Source: Curtobacterium poinsettiae (GTDB taxonomy: Bacteria > Actinomycetota > Actinomycetes > Actinomycetales > Microbacteriaceae). From it: DNA of 64,000 nucleotides. The notes beneath the pieces were generated by a model, which was not told where the DNA came from, searched no databases, and saw only the letters and a program-made list of their open reading frames with translations. Of the stretch, positions 1 to 9,214 are shown piece by piece; positions within the stretch are counted from its first letter, which is position 1, and each line of letters starts with the position of its first letter. Location: assembly GCF_025677645.1 (NCBI RefSeq), contig NZ_CP106879.1, positions 3,472,001 through 3,536,000 of the forward strand, given 5' to 3'. A program made the translations under genes and the position numbers.

Positions 1-205
1 CGACGACCTCGGACGCCTTCGCCCGCTCGTTGTGCTCGTGCAGGGCGATGAGCCGCGGACGGTTCTCGATGCCCAGGGCGCGCATCAGGTGGATGGCGGT
101 CCTGGTGTCCTCCGCCGCGACGACCGTGGCGTTGGAGAGGGTCTCGACGAGACGGCGCGAGGCGTCCCCGAGGTTGCCGATGGGCGTTGCTGCGAGGACG
201 ATCAC
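1..205 (-). CDS. rsmI: 16S rRNA (cytidine-1402 2'-O) methyltransferase RsmI, N-terminal part
   Basis: Only the first 68 codons are in the window; the gene runs off the left edge. The reverse-strand translation begins VIVLAATPIGNLGDAS and continues with an AEDTR motif and LHEHNE, the conserved N-terminal SAM-binding motifs of RsmI, which 2'-O-methylates C1402 in the decoding centre of 16S rRNA. A GTG at 205 is chosen as start because the ATG a few bases upstream runs straight into a stop. A reverse-strand CACAAT box six bases before the GTG suggests leaderless transcription. The divergent neighbour is a protein O-mannosyltransferase, a common actinobacterial arrangement. Confidence 0.9.
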   Translation of the reverse strand, partial: MIVLAATPIGNLGDASRRLVETLSNATVVAAEDTRTAIHLMRALGIENRPRLIALHEHNERAKASEVV

Positions 206-222
206 GCACCCATTGTGGGTGC
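206..222. promoter_or_regulatory. Inverted repeat at the rsmI/pmt divergent promoter
   Basis: GCACCC (206-211) and GGGTGC (217-222) form a perfect 6-5-6 inverted repeat directly before the rsmI start codon and over its presumed -10 box. It could be an operator or chance; no regulator can be assigned. Confidence 0.3.
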
Positions 223-270
223 ACCGCCGTCCGAGCGGGGACACGCGGTCGATCCGTAGGATGCTCAGCG

Positions 271-1902
271 ATGACCAGCGAGCTGACCGACGACCGCACG
301 GCCGTGCCCGACGGGCCGGTCGGCTCGCGCCTGGACGACTGGTGGGGGCGGGTGCTCTCCACGTCGCAGCGGGTCGCCGTGTGGCGGTGGACGGGTCCGC
401 TCGCGGTGACGCTCCTCGCCGCCGTGCTGCGGCTGGTGAACCTCGGCAACCCGCACTCGCTCGTGTTCGACGAGACGTACTACGTCAAGGACGGCTGGTC
501 GATCGTGCACCTCGGGTACGAGGGCACCTGGCCCGCGAACCCGAGCGGTGACACCGCCCCGACGACCGACGACCGGTTCGTCCGCGGTGAGACGGACATC
601 TTCACGAGTGCCGCGGAGTTCATCGCGCACCCGCCGCTCGGCAAGTACCTCATCGGCATCGGGATGCTGCTGTTCGGGGCGGACAACTCGTTCGGCTGGC
701 GTTTCACGGTGGCCGTGCTCGGCATCGCGACGGTGTTCCTCACCGCGGTGATCGCCCGGTCGCTGTTCCGTTCGACGATGATCGGCACGCTCGCCGGCTT
801 CCTGCTCGCGATCGACGGGCAGGCGATCGTGATGTCGCGGGTGACGCTCCTCGACGGCATCCTGACCTTCTTCGTCATCCTCGGCTTCGGGGCGCTGCTG
901 CTCGACCGTCGGCAGAGTCGACGGCGGCTCGACGAGTGGGTCGCCGCCCGCGCCGCCGCCGGCCGGCCCACCCTCTGGGGGCCGGTCCTCTGGTGGCGTC
1001 CGTGGCTGTTCGCGATGGGCCTGGCCCTCGGGCTGGCAGCGGCGACGAAGTGGTCGGGGGTGTACTTCCTGGCGTTCTTCGCCGTGTACTCCGTGCTGAG
1101 CGACACGATGATGCGCCGTCGCGCCGGGGTCGAGTTCTGGTCGTCGAGCGCGCTGCTGCAGCAGGCACCGGTGTCGTTCCTGCTGACCGTGCCGATCGCC
1201 GCGGTGACCTACGTGGCGTCCTGGACCGGCTGGTTCGTGTCGAAGGACGGCTGGGACCGCAACTGGCTGTCCTCGGGCGGCGAGCGGTGGACCGGGCTGC
1301 TCGCCTGGGTGCCGGACAGCCTGCAGAACTGGTGGCACTACCAGTCGGAGATCTACGCCTTCAACATCGGGCTGCACACCCCGCACTCGTACCAGGCGAA
1401 CCCGCTGCTCTGGCTCGTGATGCAACGCCCCACGTCGATGTTCTACGTCGGCACGGACGCCGGACAGGACGGCTGCTGGGCGAACCGCTGCGGCGAGGCG
1501 ATCACCGGCATCGCGAACCCGTTCATCTGGTACGCCTCGGTCATCGCGACGGTGGCGCTGCTCGTGCTCTGGATCCTGCGCCGGAAGTGGGAGTACGGCT
1601 TCGTCCTGCTCGGGGTCGCGGCGGGGTACCTGCCCTGGCTGATGTACGTCGACCGGACGGTGTTCCAGTTCTACACGATCGCCTTCGAGCCCTACATGGT
1701 GATGGCGCTGGCCGCCGCGATCGGGGTGGTGCTCGGCAGGCGGAGCGACGAACGGTCACGCAGGTCACGGGCGATCCTGTGGGTCGGTGTGTACCTGGGC
1801 GTCGTCGTGCTCGCCTCGGTCTACTGGTACCCGATGTGGACGGCGATGCAGGTGCCCTGGGACTTCGTCCGGTCGCACTACTGGATCCCCAGCTGGCTGT
1901 AG
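271..1902 (+). CDS. pmt: Dolichyl-phosphate-mannose--protein O-mannosyltransferase (PMT family, GT39)
   Basis: A 543-residue polytopic membrane protein. The first transmembrane segment is followed by the DE-containing loop (VFDETYYVKDGWS, about residues 68-80) that is catalytic in PMT enzymes. Further membrane spans follow, and the C-terminus is the four-helix PMT domain. In Actinobacteria the enzyme transfers mannose from polyprenyl-phosphate-mannose to Ser/Thr of exported proteins at the outer face of the membrane. ATG 271 is preferred: a TAGGAT box at 257-262 lies 8 nt upstream, indicating a leaderless transcript, and upstream in-frame starts lie inside rsmI. Function is firm at family level. 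Confidence 0.88.
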   Translation: MTSELTDDRTAVPDGPVGSRLDDWWGRVLSTSQRVAVWRWTGPLAVTLLAAVLRLVNLGNPHSLVFDETYYVKDGWSIVHLGYEGTWPANPSGDTAPTTDDRFVRGETDIFTSAAEFIAHPPLGKYLIGIGMLLFGADNSFGWRFTVAVLGIATVFLTAVIARSLFRSTMIGTLAGFLLAIDGQAIVMSRVTLLDGILTFFVILGFGALLLDRRQSRRRLDEWVAARAAAGRPTLWGPVLWWRPWLFAMGLALGLAAATKWSGVYFLAFFAVYSVLSDTMMRRRAGVEFWSSSALLQQAPVSFLLTVPIAAVTYVASWTGWFVSKDGWDRNWLSSGGERWTGLLAWVPDSLQNWWHYQSEIYAFNIGLHTPHSYQANPLLWLVMQRPTSMFYVGTDAGQDGCWANRCGEAITGIANPFIWYASVIATVALLVLWILRRKWEYGFVLLGVAAGYLPWLMYVDRTVFQFYTIAFEPYMVMALAAAIGVVLGRRSDERSRRSRAILWVGVYLGVVVLASVYWYPMWTAMQVPWDFVRSHYWIPSWL

Positions 1903-1972
1903 CCGGCCGGGCGGATCCGGCCGGCCCGGTCGTGCCCGTCGCGCCGGGCGCTCTGGTGGCGACCACCGCCGG

Positions 1973-2010
1973 ACTGGAGGCCCGTGGCGGCGCCGCCACG
2001 GGCCTCCGGT
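1973..2010. terminator. Bidirectional terminator-like palindrome (family A, copy 1)
   Basis: GGAGGCCCGTGGCGGC (1976-1991) is followed without a loop by its exact complement (1992-2007). It lies between convergent pmt and the TetR gene. Two longer copies of the same palindrome occur at 55410-55457 and 62851-62902, also between convergent genes. There is no strong T-tract. Confidence 0.7.
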
Positions 2011-2020
2011 CCGTCCCTGG

Positions 2021-2683
2021 TCAGGACTGCGCGTGCAGCGCGCGCTCGATCGACTCGCGGTCCAGCGGTTCGCCGAGCATCGGCGCGGTGTCGTCCGTGC
2101 CCGGCAGGACGCCCTGGACCAGGAGTTCCGCGTAGCGGCGCCAGGCGTCCGGGTCGTGCTCGCGGGTGGCGTCGGCGACCGCGCCGACCATCGCGGTGAG
2201 CATCGGCAGGTCCCGGGAGTCGAAGCCGGGGCGGACGACGCCGGCGCCCTCGGCACGGCCGATGATCGCGGCGACCTGCCGTTCGAGTCGGTCGCGCTCC
2301 TGCACGATGGACGGTCGGGCCTTGCCGGCACGGACGATGGCGTCGGCGAGGGCGCGGTCGCGCGCACGGAACGCGAAGACGCCCATCAGGTAGACCCGGA
2401 GCGCCTCGCGCGGGTCGGACACGTCCGCGGCGCGCGCAGCGGCCTCGTTCATGGCCTCGAACTTGGTGGCGAGCAGCGCCTCGATCAGGGAGTCCTTGTC
2501 GGCGAACCTGCGGTAGACGGTGCCGACCCCGACGCCGGCCTCGTGCGCGATGTCGTTCAACGTGACGGAGAGCCCGCGCTCCGCGAAGCACTTGCGCGCC
2601 GTCTGCAGGATCAGCTCGCGGTTGCGCGCTGCGTCGGCGCGCAGCGGTCGCTCGAGGTCGGACGCGGACTCGGTGGTGCTCAC
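2021..2683 (-). CDS. TetR/AcrR family transcriptional regulator
   Basis: 220 residues. The N-terminus carries a TetR helix-turn-helix: RNRELILQTARKCFAERG, then DIAHEAGVGVGTVYRRFADK (about residues 19-60). A variable helical C-terminal ligand-binding domain follows. The GTG start at 2683 places the HTH at the usual distance from the N-terminus. It is divergent from a DHA2-type multidrug exporter with 169 bp between start codons, the standard layout for a repressor controlling its neighbour and itself. The inducer cannot be read from sequence. Repression of the exporter is inference from layout. Confidence 0.85.
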   Translation of the reverse strand: MSTTESASDLERPLRADAARNRELILQTARKCFAERGLSVTLNDIAHEAGVGVGTVYRRFADKDSLIEALLATKFEAMNEAAARAADVSDPREALRVYLMGVFAFRARDRALADAIVRAGKARPSIVQERDRLERQVAAIIGRAEGAGVVRPGFDSRDLPMLTAMVGAVADATREHDPDAWRRYAELLVQGVLPGTDDTAPMLGEPLDRESIERALHAQS

Positions 2684-2757
2684 GAGGACGAACCTAGTTG
2701 AACTATCTGGGAACAAGTGGATGCGGTTCCTCCGTTTCGGTCTACACTGGCCACAAG

Positions 2758-2774
2758 CGGATGCTGTGCATCCG
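2758..2774. promoter_or_regulatory. Candidate TetR operator / leader hairpin
   Basis: CGGATGC (2758-2764), TGT, GCATCCG (2768-2774) is a perfect 7-3-7 inverted repeat just downstream of a TACACT box (2743-2748). The position suits a TetR operator for the exporter. A second GGATGCGG half-site lies at 2719-2726. Confidence 0.4.
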
Positions 2775-2792
2775 GTTCGACCCCCTCTCCTT

Positions 2793-2820
2793 TCGGAGCG
2801 CCCGACGGTGCGCGCTCCGA
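2793..2820 (+). promoter_or_regulatory. Stem-loop in the exporter 5' leader
   Basis: TCGGAGCGC (2793-2801) pairs perfectly with GCGCTCCGA (2812-2820), loop 10 nt. A C/T-rich CCCCCTCC stretch follows at about 2823-2830 and can pair with the AAGGAGG ribosome-binding site (2841-2847), so the leader may gate translation. This is an inference from base complementarity only. Confidence 0.35.
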
Positions 2821-2852
2821 GTCCCCCTCCAACCTTCATGAAGGAGGCTGCC

Positions 2853-4394
2853 GTGACGGCAGAACACACCGTGCCGACCCCCACCGGGACAGCACCCACG
2901 ACTCCGGGCACCACCCCCGCCAAGAGCAACCACCGCTGGATCGCCCTGGCGGTCATCGCCCTCGCACAGCTGATGGTCGTGCTCGACGCGACCATCGTGA
3001 ACATCGCCCTGCCCTCGGCCCAGGCCGACCTGGACTTCGGCACCGACCAGCGGCAGTGGATCGTCACCGCGTACTCGCTGGCCTTCGGCTCGCTGCTGCT
3101 GCTCGGCGGTCGTCTCGGCGACCTGTTCGGCCGCAAGAACACCTTCATCATCGGGCTGGTCGGCTTCGCCGTCGCGTCGGTGCTCGGTGGCCTCGCCGAT
3201 TCGTTCGGCCTGCTCGTCGCGGCCCGCGCACTGCAGGGCGTCTTCGGCGCGCTGCTCGCCCCGTCCGCCCTCGGCATGCTGACCACCACGTTCCGCGACC
3301 CCAAGGAACGCGGTCGCGCGTTCGGCATCTTCGGGTCCATCGCCGGCTCGGGTGCGGCCATCGGCCTGCTGCTCGGCGGAGTGCTGACCGAGTACGCCTC
3401 GTGGCGCTGGTGCCTCTACGTCAACGTCGTCTTCGCCGTGCTCGGCGTGATCGGCGCGCTCGTCTTCATGGAGCGCCCGCCGAAGGTCGAGCGTCCGCGC
3501 ATCGACGTGCTCGGCGTCATCACCATCACCGCGGGTCTGGTCGGGGTCGTCTACGGCTTCTCGAACGCCGAGACCAACGGCTGGGACTCCCCCGTCACGA
3601 TCGCCATGCTCGCCGCCGGCGTCGTGCTCATCGCCGCGTTCGTCTTCATCGAGACCCGCGTCGCTCACCCGCTGCTGCCCCTGCGCGTCGTGCTCGACCG
3701 TGACCGCGGCGGCTCGTTCATCGCCATCGGCCTCGTCGCGATCGGCATGTTCGGCATCTTCCTGTTCCTGACCTACTACCTGGAGCAGACCCTCGGGTTC
3801 AGCTCGCTGCAGACCGGTCTCGCCTTCCTGCCGATGCCGCTGTCGATCATGATCTCGGCGACGCAGATCGGTGGCCGTCTGCTGCCGCGCGTCGGGCCGA
3901 AGGTGCTCATCTTCGCCGGTGGCCTGGTCGCCGCGACCGGGCTCCTGCTGCTGCTCCGCACCGACCTGGACAGCTCCTACGCGGGCACCGTCCTGCCGGC
4001 GCTGATCGTGATCGGCCTCGGCATGGGCACGATCTTCTCGTCCGCGATGAACACCGCGACGACCGGGGTCGCCCGAGCCGATGCCGGTGTGGCATCGGCG
4101 ACGGTCAACACGATGCAGCAGATCGGTGGCTCGATCGGCACGGCGCTGCTGTCGACGATCTTCGCGGACGTGGTGTCGAACAGCCTGTCCGGGCTGTCGG
4201 CCGCCCCGACGAAGCTGCAGCAGGCCCAGGCCACGCTCGACGGGTACCACGTGGCGTTCGGCATCTCGGCCGGCGTGCTCGTGCTCGTCGCCCTGGCCGG
4301 CGGACTGCTCATCAACCGGCAGTCGGTGCGGGTCGAGCGGCTCGCACGTGCCGGGTCCGCCACGACCGGGAGCATCCCCGCCGCGGCGCACTGA
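2853..4394 (+). CDS. MFS multidrug efflux transporter, DHA2 (14-TM, EmrB/QacA) type
   Basis: 513 residues with many hydrophobic segments. The first helix is LAQLMVVLDATIVNIALPSA, the DHA2 signature in TM1, and loop 2-3 carries GRLGDLFGRK (MFS motif A). Proton-driven export of drugs or toxic compounds across the cytoplasmic membrane is the family role; substrate unknown. The start is GTG 2853, set by a strong AAGGAGG at 2841-2847 with 5 nt spacing; an in-frame ATG at 2839 lacks a ribosome-binding site. It is divergent from the TetR gene, which probably represses it. Confidence 0.88.
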   Translation: MTAEHTVPTPTGTAPTTPGTTPAKSNHRWIALAVIALAQLMVVLDATIVNIALPSAQADLDFGTDQRQWIVTAYSLAFGSLLLLGGRLGDLFGRKNTFIIGLVGFAVASVLGGLADSFGLLVAARALQGVFGALLAPSALGMLTTTFRDPKERGRAFGIFGSIAGSGAAIGLLLGGVLTEYASWRWCLYVNVVFAVLGVIGALVFMERPPKVERPRIDVLGVITITAGLVGVVYGFSNAETNGWDSPVTIAMLAAGVVLIAAFVFIETRVAHPLLPLRVVLDRDRGGSFIAIGLVAIGMFGIFLFLTYYLEQTLGFSSLQTGLAFLPMPLSIMISATQIGGRLLPRVGPKVLIFAGGLVAATGLLLLLRTDLDSSYAGTVLPALIVIGLGMGTIFSSAMNTATTGVARADAGVASATVNTMQQIGGSIGTALLSTIFADVVSNSLSGLSAAPTKLQQAQATLDGYHVAFGISAGVLVLVALAGGLLINRQSVRVERLARAGSATTGSIPAAAH

Positions 4395-4493
4395 CGCTGG
4401 CGGCTCGCTCCGCACCTTCGGCCCGTTCCGGCCCTGCCGGGATGGGCCGTTGCGCGTGCGGGGGGGCGCACCCGTTCCGCGACGATCCGCCTG

Positions 4494-4587
4494 TCGAACG
4501 ACGCGTGCATCGTCGATGGATGCGCACGCACTCGGTGCCCACGCACGATCCGACTCACCACTCGTCGAACGACCGGCGCATCGTCGA
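4494..4587. repeat. Imperfect 23-bp direct repeat
   Basis: Positions 4494-4516 and 4565-4587 both read TCGAACGAC...GCATCGTCGA with 3 differences in 23, spaced 71 bp apart. They lie in the 281-bp gap upstream of the sulfurtransferase. Their role is unknown; they could be paired operator sites. Nothing else was seen in this gap. Confidence 0.4.
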
Positions 4588-4675
4588 CCACTGCCCACGC
4601 ATCCACCCCACCCCCGGTTGCGCCGTGTGTCCACGTCCCTGGCCCACGTCAGGGGTGCGGATTATGGTGTGCGAC

Positions 4676-5536
4676 ATGGCCCCCGTCCTGACCTCGCCAC
4701 TCGTGTCGACGCAGTGGCTCGCAGACCACCTCGGTGCTGACGAGCTCGTCGTGCTCGACGCGTCGGTACACACGGTCGGGGCCGGGTTCGACACCACCTG
4801 GCGCCCCGGGCGGGACGCCCACGAGCAGCGCGGCCACGTGCCCGGCGCCCGCTTCGCCGACCTGATCGACGACTTCTCCGCCGCAGACGCCGACGTCCCG
4901 TTCACCCGCCCCGGCGCCGAGCGCTTCGAGGTCGCCGCAGCACGGCTCGGCGTGACGAACACCTCGACCGTCGTGGTCTACGACGACAGCGTCGGCGAGT
5001 GGTCGGCACGCCTGTGGTGGATCTTCCGTTCGTTCGGCTTCGACTCGGTCGCGGTGCTCGACGGCGGCTTCACGAAGTGGCGCGACGAGGGCCGCCCGGT
5101 CCGCGTGGGCGCACTCCGCACCCCCGCGGCGCCGTCCGACCCCGATGCCGGTGCGTTCCTGGCCGCCGAAGAACGTGCGCTCTGGGCCGACCACGACCGC
5201 GTCACCCGAGCGGTCTCCGGCGAAGAGCCGGCGTCCCTGGTGTTCGCCGCGCCCTGGGCCGCCCTCGGCGACGACCACCCGCCGATCGTGCCGGGCAGCA
5301 CCCCGATCACGGCGGACACCCTGGTGGACCCCGAGACGAACGTGTACCTGCGCGGTGCCGAACTCGAGCGGGCCTTCGCCGCGGTGATCGGTGCCGACGA
5401 GATCGTCACGTACTGCGGGGTGGGCAGCGCCGCGTGCGTCGACGCCCTCGCCCTGACGGTGCTCGGGCACGACCGGGTGAAGGTCTACGACGGCTCGCTG
5501 GCCGACTGGTGGCGGCACGAGCAGCTCGCCTCCTGA
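4676..5536 (+). CDS. sseA: Thiosulfate/3-mercaptopyruvate sulfurtransferase (tandem rhodanese)
   Basis: 286 residues made of two rhodanese domains. The N-terminal one begins LVSTQWLADHLGADELVVLDASV. The C-terminal one holds the catalytic cysteine in a YCGVGSAAC loop (about residue 243) before the terminal helix. The enzyme moves sulfane sulfur from thiosulfate or mercaptopyruvate to acceptors such as cyanide or thioredoxin. The loop CGVGSA is not a textbook CRKGVT or CGSGVT, so donor preference is uncertain. ATG 4676 lies 7 nt after a TATGGT box (leaderless); an in-frame ATG at 4664 is the alternative. It is monocistronic. Confidence 0.82.
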   Translation: MAPVLTSPLVSTQWLADHLGADELVVLDASVHTVGAGFDTTWRPGRDAHEQRGHVPGARFADLIDDFSAADADVPFTRPGAERFEVAAARLGVTNTSTVVVYDDSVGEWSARLWWIFRSFGFDSVAVLDGGFTKWRDEGRPVRVGALRTPAAPSDPDAGAFLAAEERALWADHDRVTRAVSGEEPASLVFAAPWAALGDDHPPIVPGSTPITADTLVDPETNVYLRGAELERAFAAVIGADEIVTYCGVGSAACVDALALTVLGHDRVKVYDGSLADWWRHEQLAS

Positions 5537-5648
5537 CGGAACCGGAAGCGGAACGAGGGCCCCGTCTGGCCGACGGACGCGGACCGAGGCCCGGCAGCCG
5601 AGGACCGACGGCAGCGGAGCGACGGCCCCGCCGCACTACCGTTGCACC

Positions 5649-6716
5649 ATGAGCACCAGACGCGCGGTCATCCTCGGCGGCACCGGCGGCATCGGCTCGG
5701 CCGTCGCCCGCGCACTCCTCGACGCCTCGGGCCGCGGCGGCGACGACTGGCAGGTCGACCTCGTCGCCCGACGCGGTGGCCCGGTCGCCGACAGCCTGAC
5801 GGCTTCCGGGGCCACGTTCGTCCCCGGCGACCGACGCGACCGTCCCGTCCTGCGTGACCTGCTCCGCCCCGGGGCCGACCTGCTCGTCGACACCGTCGGT
5901 GTGACGCGCGACGACGCCCAGCAGCTCCTGCCGTTCCTCGACGACGTCGGCTCGACGGTCTTCGTCTCGTCCAAGGCCGTCTACGCCGACGAGCAGGGTC
6001 GGCACGCGAACTCGCTCGACAAGCCGGTGTTCGGCGGCGCGGTCACCGAGATCCAGCCCACCGTGACCGCCGGTGACGGCGACCCGACGAGTCGTGACGG
6101 GTACGGCGCCGCGAAGGTGGCGGCCGAACAGGTCCTGCTGGACCACGGCGCCCCGGTCACGGTGCTCCGTCCGTCGAAGGTGTACGGCGTCGGCATCGGC
6201 CGCCCGCGGGAGTGGTTCGTCGTCCGCCGTGTGCTCGACGGCCGGGAGCGCATCCTGCTCGCCGACCACGGCCGCGGCGTCGACCACACGACGGCGGCGA
6301 GCGGCATCGGTTCGCTCGTCCGACTCGTGGCGGACGCGCCGGACCGCCGGATCCTCAACGTCGCGGACGCGTCTGCCCCGACCGTGCTCGAGATCGTCCG
6401 CACGATCGCCGGACACCTGGACCACCGGTTCGACGAGGTCCTGCTCGACGAGGACGCGCCCGCCTTCGTGGGCGGCACGCCCTGGTCGTCGCCGTCGCCG
6501 TTCGTCCTCGACACCACCGCAGCACGTGGCCTGGGTTGGGAACCGCCGGCGTTCGCGACCGCCGTCGCCCCGGAGCTGGCATGGCTCGTCGAGACCGCCC
6601 ACGCGACCCCTGCCGACGGCGACGTCCCCTGGGCCGACGACCCGTTCTGGGACCACATGTTCGACTACGGCCCCGAGGACGCCGCCCTCGCACTCCTCTC
6701 CCTGAACCTGGGCTGA
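5649..6716 (+). CDS. NAD-dependent epimerase/dehydratase family protein (atypical SDR)
   Basis: 355 residues with a Rossmann fold. The N-terminal dinucleotide-binding motif is ILGGTGGIGSAVA (about residues 8-20). A YGAAK segment near residue 153 fits the YxxxK catalytic pair of extended SDRs, preceded by VSSKAVY. The second half resembles sugar-nucleotide epimerases, but no substrate can be named. The ATG lies 7 nt after TACCGT (5637-5642), suggesting a leaderless transcript. The P-loop kinase gene follows after 4 nt, so the two form an operon. Confidence 0.75.
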   Translation: MSTRRAVILGGTGGIGSAVARALLDASGRGGDDWQVDLVARRGGPVADSLTASGATFVPGDRRDRPVLRDLLRPGADLLVDTVGVTRDDAQQLLPFLDDVGSTVFVSSKAVYADEQGRHANSLDKPVFGGAVTEIQPTVTAGDGDPTSRDGYGAAKVAAEQVLLDHGAPVTVLRPSKVYGVGIGRPREWFVVRRVLDGRERILLADHGRGVDHTTAASGIGSLVRLVADAPDRRILNVADASAPTVLEIVRTIAGHLDHRFDEVLLDEDAPAFVGGTPWSSPSPFVLDTTAARGLGWEPPAFATAVAPELAWLVETAHATPADGDVPWADDPFWDHMFDYGPEDAALALLSLNLG

Positions 6717-6720
6717 CACG

Positions 6721-7251
6721 GTGCCCCGGTCCGAGGTCCTGTTCATCGGTGGACGCTCCGGTGTGGGCAAGTCCACGGCGGCCGAGGCACTGCACGACCT
6801 GCTCGTCGCGGCGGACGTCCGGCACGCGGTGATCGAGGGCGACCTGCTCGACCTCGCCCACCCGGCCCCGCACGTCGAACACCCCGAGGCCCACCTGGCC
6901 GAGCAGAACCTCGCCACGATCTGGGCCGGCTACCGGGCGATCGGTCACCACCGACTCGTGTACACCAACACCGTGTCCGTGCTCGAACACGAGCGACTCG
7001 CGGCGGCGATGGGCGACGACCCGCTGGTCAGCGTCGTCCTGCTCCGCGCGTCCGACGACACGACCGCCGACCGGCTCGCACGACGAGCGGGTGGTGCGGT
7101 CCCGCAGGCGCAGCTCGCGCACAGCACGCGGACGGCCGGGAGGCTCGACGCGGCCACCGCGGACACGGTCACCCGGGTGGGCACCGACGGCCAGAGCCCC
7201 GCCCAGGTGGCCGCACGGCTCGCGGCGGTCACGGGGTGGCTCGAGCGCTGA
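6721..7251 (+). CDS. Small P-loop NTPase / putative kinase
   Basis: 176 residues. A Walker A motif, [10 protein letters not shown], sits at residues 10-19, followed by VIEGDLLDL, the kind of acidic motif found in nucleoside and small-molecule kinases (AAA_33-like). The substrate is not recognisable. The GTG start at 6721 lies 4 nt after the stop of the epimerase-like gene, so translation is probably coupled. A role acting with the epimerase on a sugar-like metabolite is speculation from operon structure. Confidence 0.65.
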   Translation: MPRSEVLFIGGRSGVGKSTAAEALHDLLVAADVRHAVIEGDLLDLAHPAPHVEHPEAHLAEQNLATIWAGYRAIGHHRLVYTNTVSVLEHERLAAAMGDDPLVSVVLLRASDDTTADRLARRAGGAVPQAQLAHSTRTAGRLDAATADTVTRVGTDGQSPAQVAARLAAVTGWLER

Positions 7252-7342
7252 TCTCTCCGCACCGCCTGTGCAGAGTGTCCATCTCGTCCACAGATGTCCC
7301 CGGGCGGTGGTCCGCTCAGTGGTGGGCGGGCACGCTGGAGCC

Positions 7343-9175
7343 ATGAACGACAACCGCCTCGGCACCTCGGTCAGCCCGTACCTGCGTCTGCACGCCGACA
7401 ACCCGGTCGACTGGCGCGAGTGGGGTCCCGAAGCCTTCGCCGAAGCGCGCGAGCGCGGGGTCCCGGTGCTGGTGTCCGTCGGGTACGCCACGTGCCACTG
7501 GTGCCACGTCATGGCGCGCGAGAGCTTCGCCGACCCGGAGATCGGCGAGCTGCTCCGGCGGGACTTCGTGTCGGTGAAGGTCGACCGCGAAGAACGGCCG
7601 GACGTCGACGCGAGCCTGATGGCTTCGGCGAGTGCGTTCACGCAGCAGCTCGGCTGGCCGCTGACGACGTTCCTGACGCCGGACGGTCACGTCTTCTTCG
7701 CGGGGACGTACTTCCCGCCCACTCCCGTCGGGCAGGTCCCGGCGTTCCGGCAGATCCTGGCCGCGGTGCTCGATGCCTGGACCGAGCGTCGGCACGAGGT
7801 CGACGCGAACGCCTCGGCCATCGCGACGGCGATCCGGCAGGGTGCCGTGGCGGACGCGACCGCCCGCTCGGGCGAGGGCGGTGCCGGCGCCGACCCGGGC
7901 CTCCCGTCCGTCGACGCCATCCGGGCCGTCACGGACCAGCTGTCCCAGGCCGAGGACACCACCTACGGCGGATTCGGCGGCGCGCCGAAGTTCCCGAGCA
8001 CGCCGTTGCTCGAGTTCCTCGCCGACGCGGCGGCCGACGGGGACGCCGAGGCCGACGGGCTGCTCGAGCGGTCGTTGCACGCGATCCGCGCGTCCGAGCT
8101 GACCGACGCCGACGGCGGCGTCTTCCGGTACGCCACCAAGCGCGACTGGAGCGTGCCGCACTACGAACGGATGCTCTACGACAACGCGGGGCTGCTCGCG
8201 GTCGCGGGGGCCGAGCAGGCGCGCGGCATCGCCGACTTCCTCCGGGACACGCTGCGGCGCGCCGACGGGGCGTTCGTCGCCGCGCAGGACAGCGAGTCGA
8301 CCATCGACGGCCGTCGGGTCGAGGGCGAGTGGTACCGCCGGCCGATCGCCGAGCGCGCCCAGCTCGACCCACCACCGCTGGACGACCAGGTGCTCACGGG
8401 CTGGAACGGCCTGGCGATCCGGGGGCTCGCGATCGCCGGCGCACGGCACGGCGATCCGGAACTCGTCGCGCTCGCGCGGGGCGCGGCCGACGCGGTCCTC
8501 GCCGCCCACGTGCAGGACGGCCACGTGGCGGTGCGGTCCAGCACACCGCGCGGGGTGTCCTCCGCCCCGGCCACCGTCGAGGACGTCGGACTGCTCGCCG
8601 AAGGGCTGCTCGAACTGGCCCTGGTGACGGGCGAGGTCTCCTACGCGACCGTCGCACGCTCGCTCGTCGACGACGGCCTGGCCGGGCGCTTCGACGTCGA
8701 CCCGGTGCTGGCCGCTGCAGGGACCGCCACGGGCGAACAACCGCAGACCGCGATGCGGTCCGGCACCGTGGCGCTGGCATCGGCCGCCGCGACGCTCGGG
8801 GCGCTGACGGGCGACGAGGCACTGCGGAGCGCCGCGGCACGACTCGTCGCCGACCGCGCCCGCACCGGGACCGAGCGACCCCTCGGTCACGCGGATGCCC
8901 TCGGAGTCGCCCTGGCCCTGCAACGGCCGTCGCGTGAGATCGTCGTCGTCACGAGCGGCACCGACGACCCGATGCGAGCCGTGGCACACCGTGCTCGGCG
9001 CCCCGGCACGGTCGTCGCCACCACGACGCCGGAGCAGGCACGCGGCTGGGCCGAGGCGGGCTTCTCGGTGTTCGAGGGACGCGACGTGCTCGAGCCTGCC
9101 GCGTACGTCTGCCACGACCGGGTGTGCGAACTGCCGACCCGGTCGGCGGACGCCCTGGCCCAGCAGATCGCCTGA
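7343..9175 (+). CDS. Thioredoxin domain-containing protein, YyaL/SPATA20 (DUF255) family
   Basis: 610 residues. The N-terminus reads [21 protein letters not shown] and then [15 protein letters not shown] (about residues 50-64), the hallmark CxxC-like motif of the DUF255 thioredoxin-like domain. The remainder is helical and resembles the six-hairpin glycosidase fold seen in this family. The molecular function of YyaL proteins is not established. ATG 7343 is 6 nt after a CACGCT box. A shorter ribosome-binding-like GGAG lies too close to be used. It is probably monocistronic. Confidence 0.8.
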   Translation: MNDNRLGTSVSPYLRLHADNPVDWREWGPEAFAEARERGVPVLVSVGYATCHWCHVMARESFADPEIGELLRRDFVSVKVDREERPDVDASLMASASAFTQQLGWPLTTFLTPDGHVFFAGTYFPPTPVGQVPAFRQILAAVLDAWTERRHEVDANASAIATAIRQGAVADATARSGEGGAGADPGLPSVDAIRAVTDQLSQAEDTTYGGFGGAPKFPSTPLLEFLADAAADGDAEADGLLERSLHAIRASELTDADGGVFRYATKRDWSVPHYERMLYDNAGLLAVAGAEQARGIADFLRDTLRRADGAFVAAQDSESTIDGRRVEGEWYRRPIAERAQLDPPPLDDQVLTGWNGLAIRGLAIAGARHGDPELVALARGAADAVLAAHVQDGHVAVRSSTPRGVSSAPATVEDVGLLAEGLLELALVTGEVSYATVARSLVDDGLAGRFDVDPVLAAAGTATGEQPQTAMRSGTVALASAAATLGALTGDEALRSAAARLVADRARTGTERPLGHADALGVALALQRPSREIVVVTSGTDDPMRAVAHRARRPGTVVATTTPEQARGWAEAGFSVFEGRDVLEPAAYVCHDRVCELPTRSADALAQQIA

Positions 9176-9214
9176 CGCACCAGCCGCCCGGCGCGCCTGT
9201 ATCCTGGAATGCTC

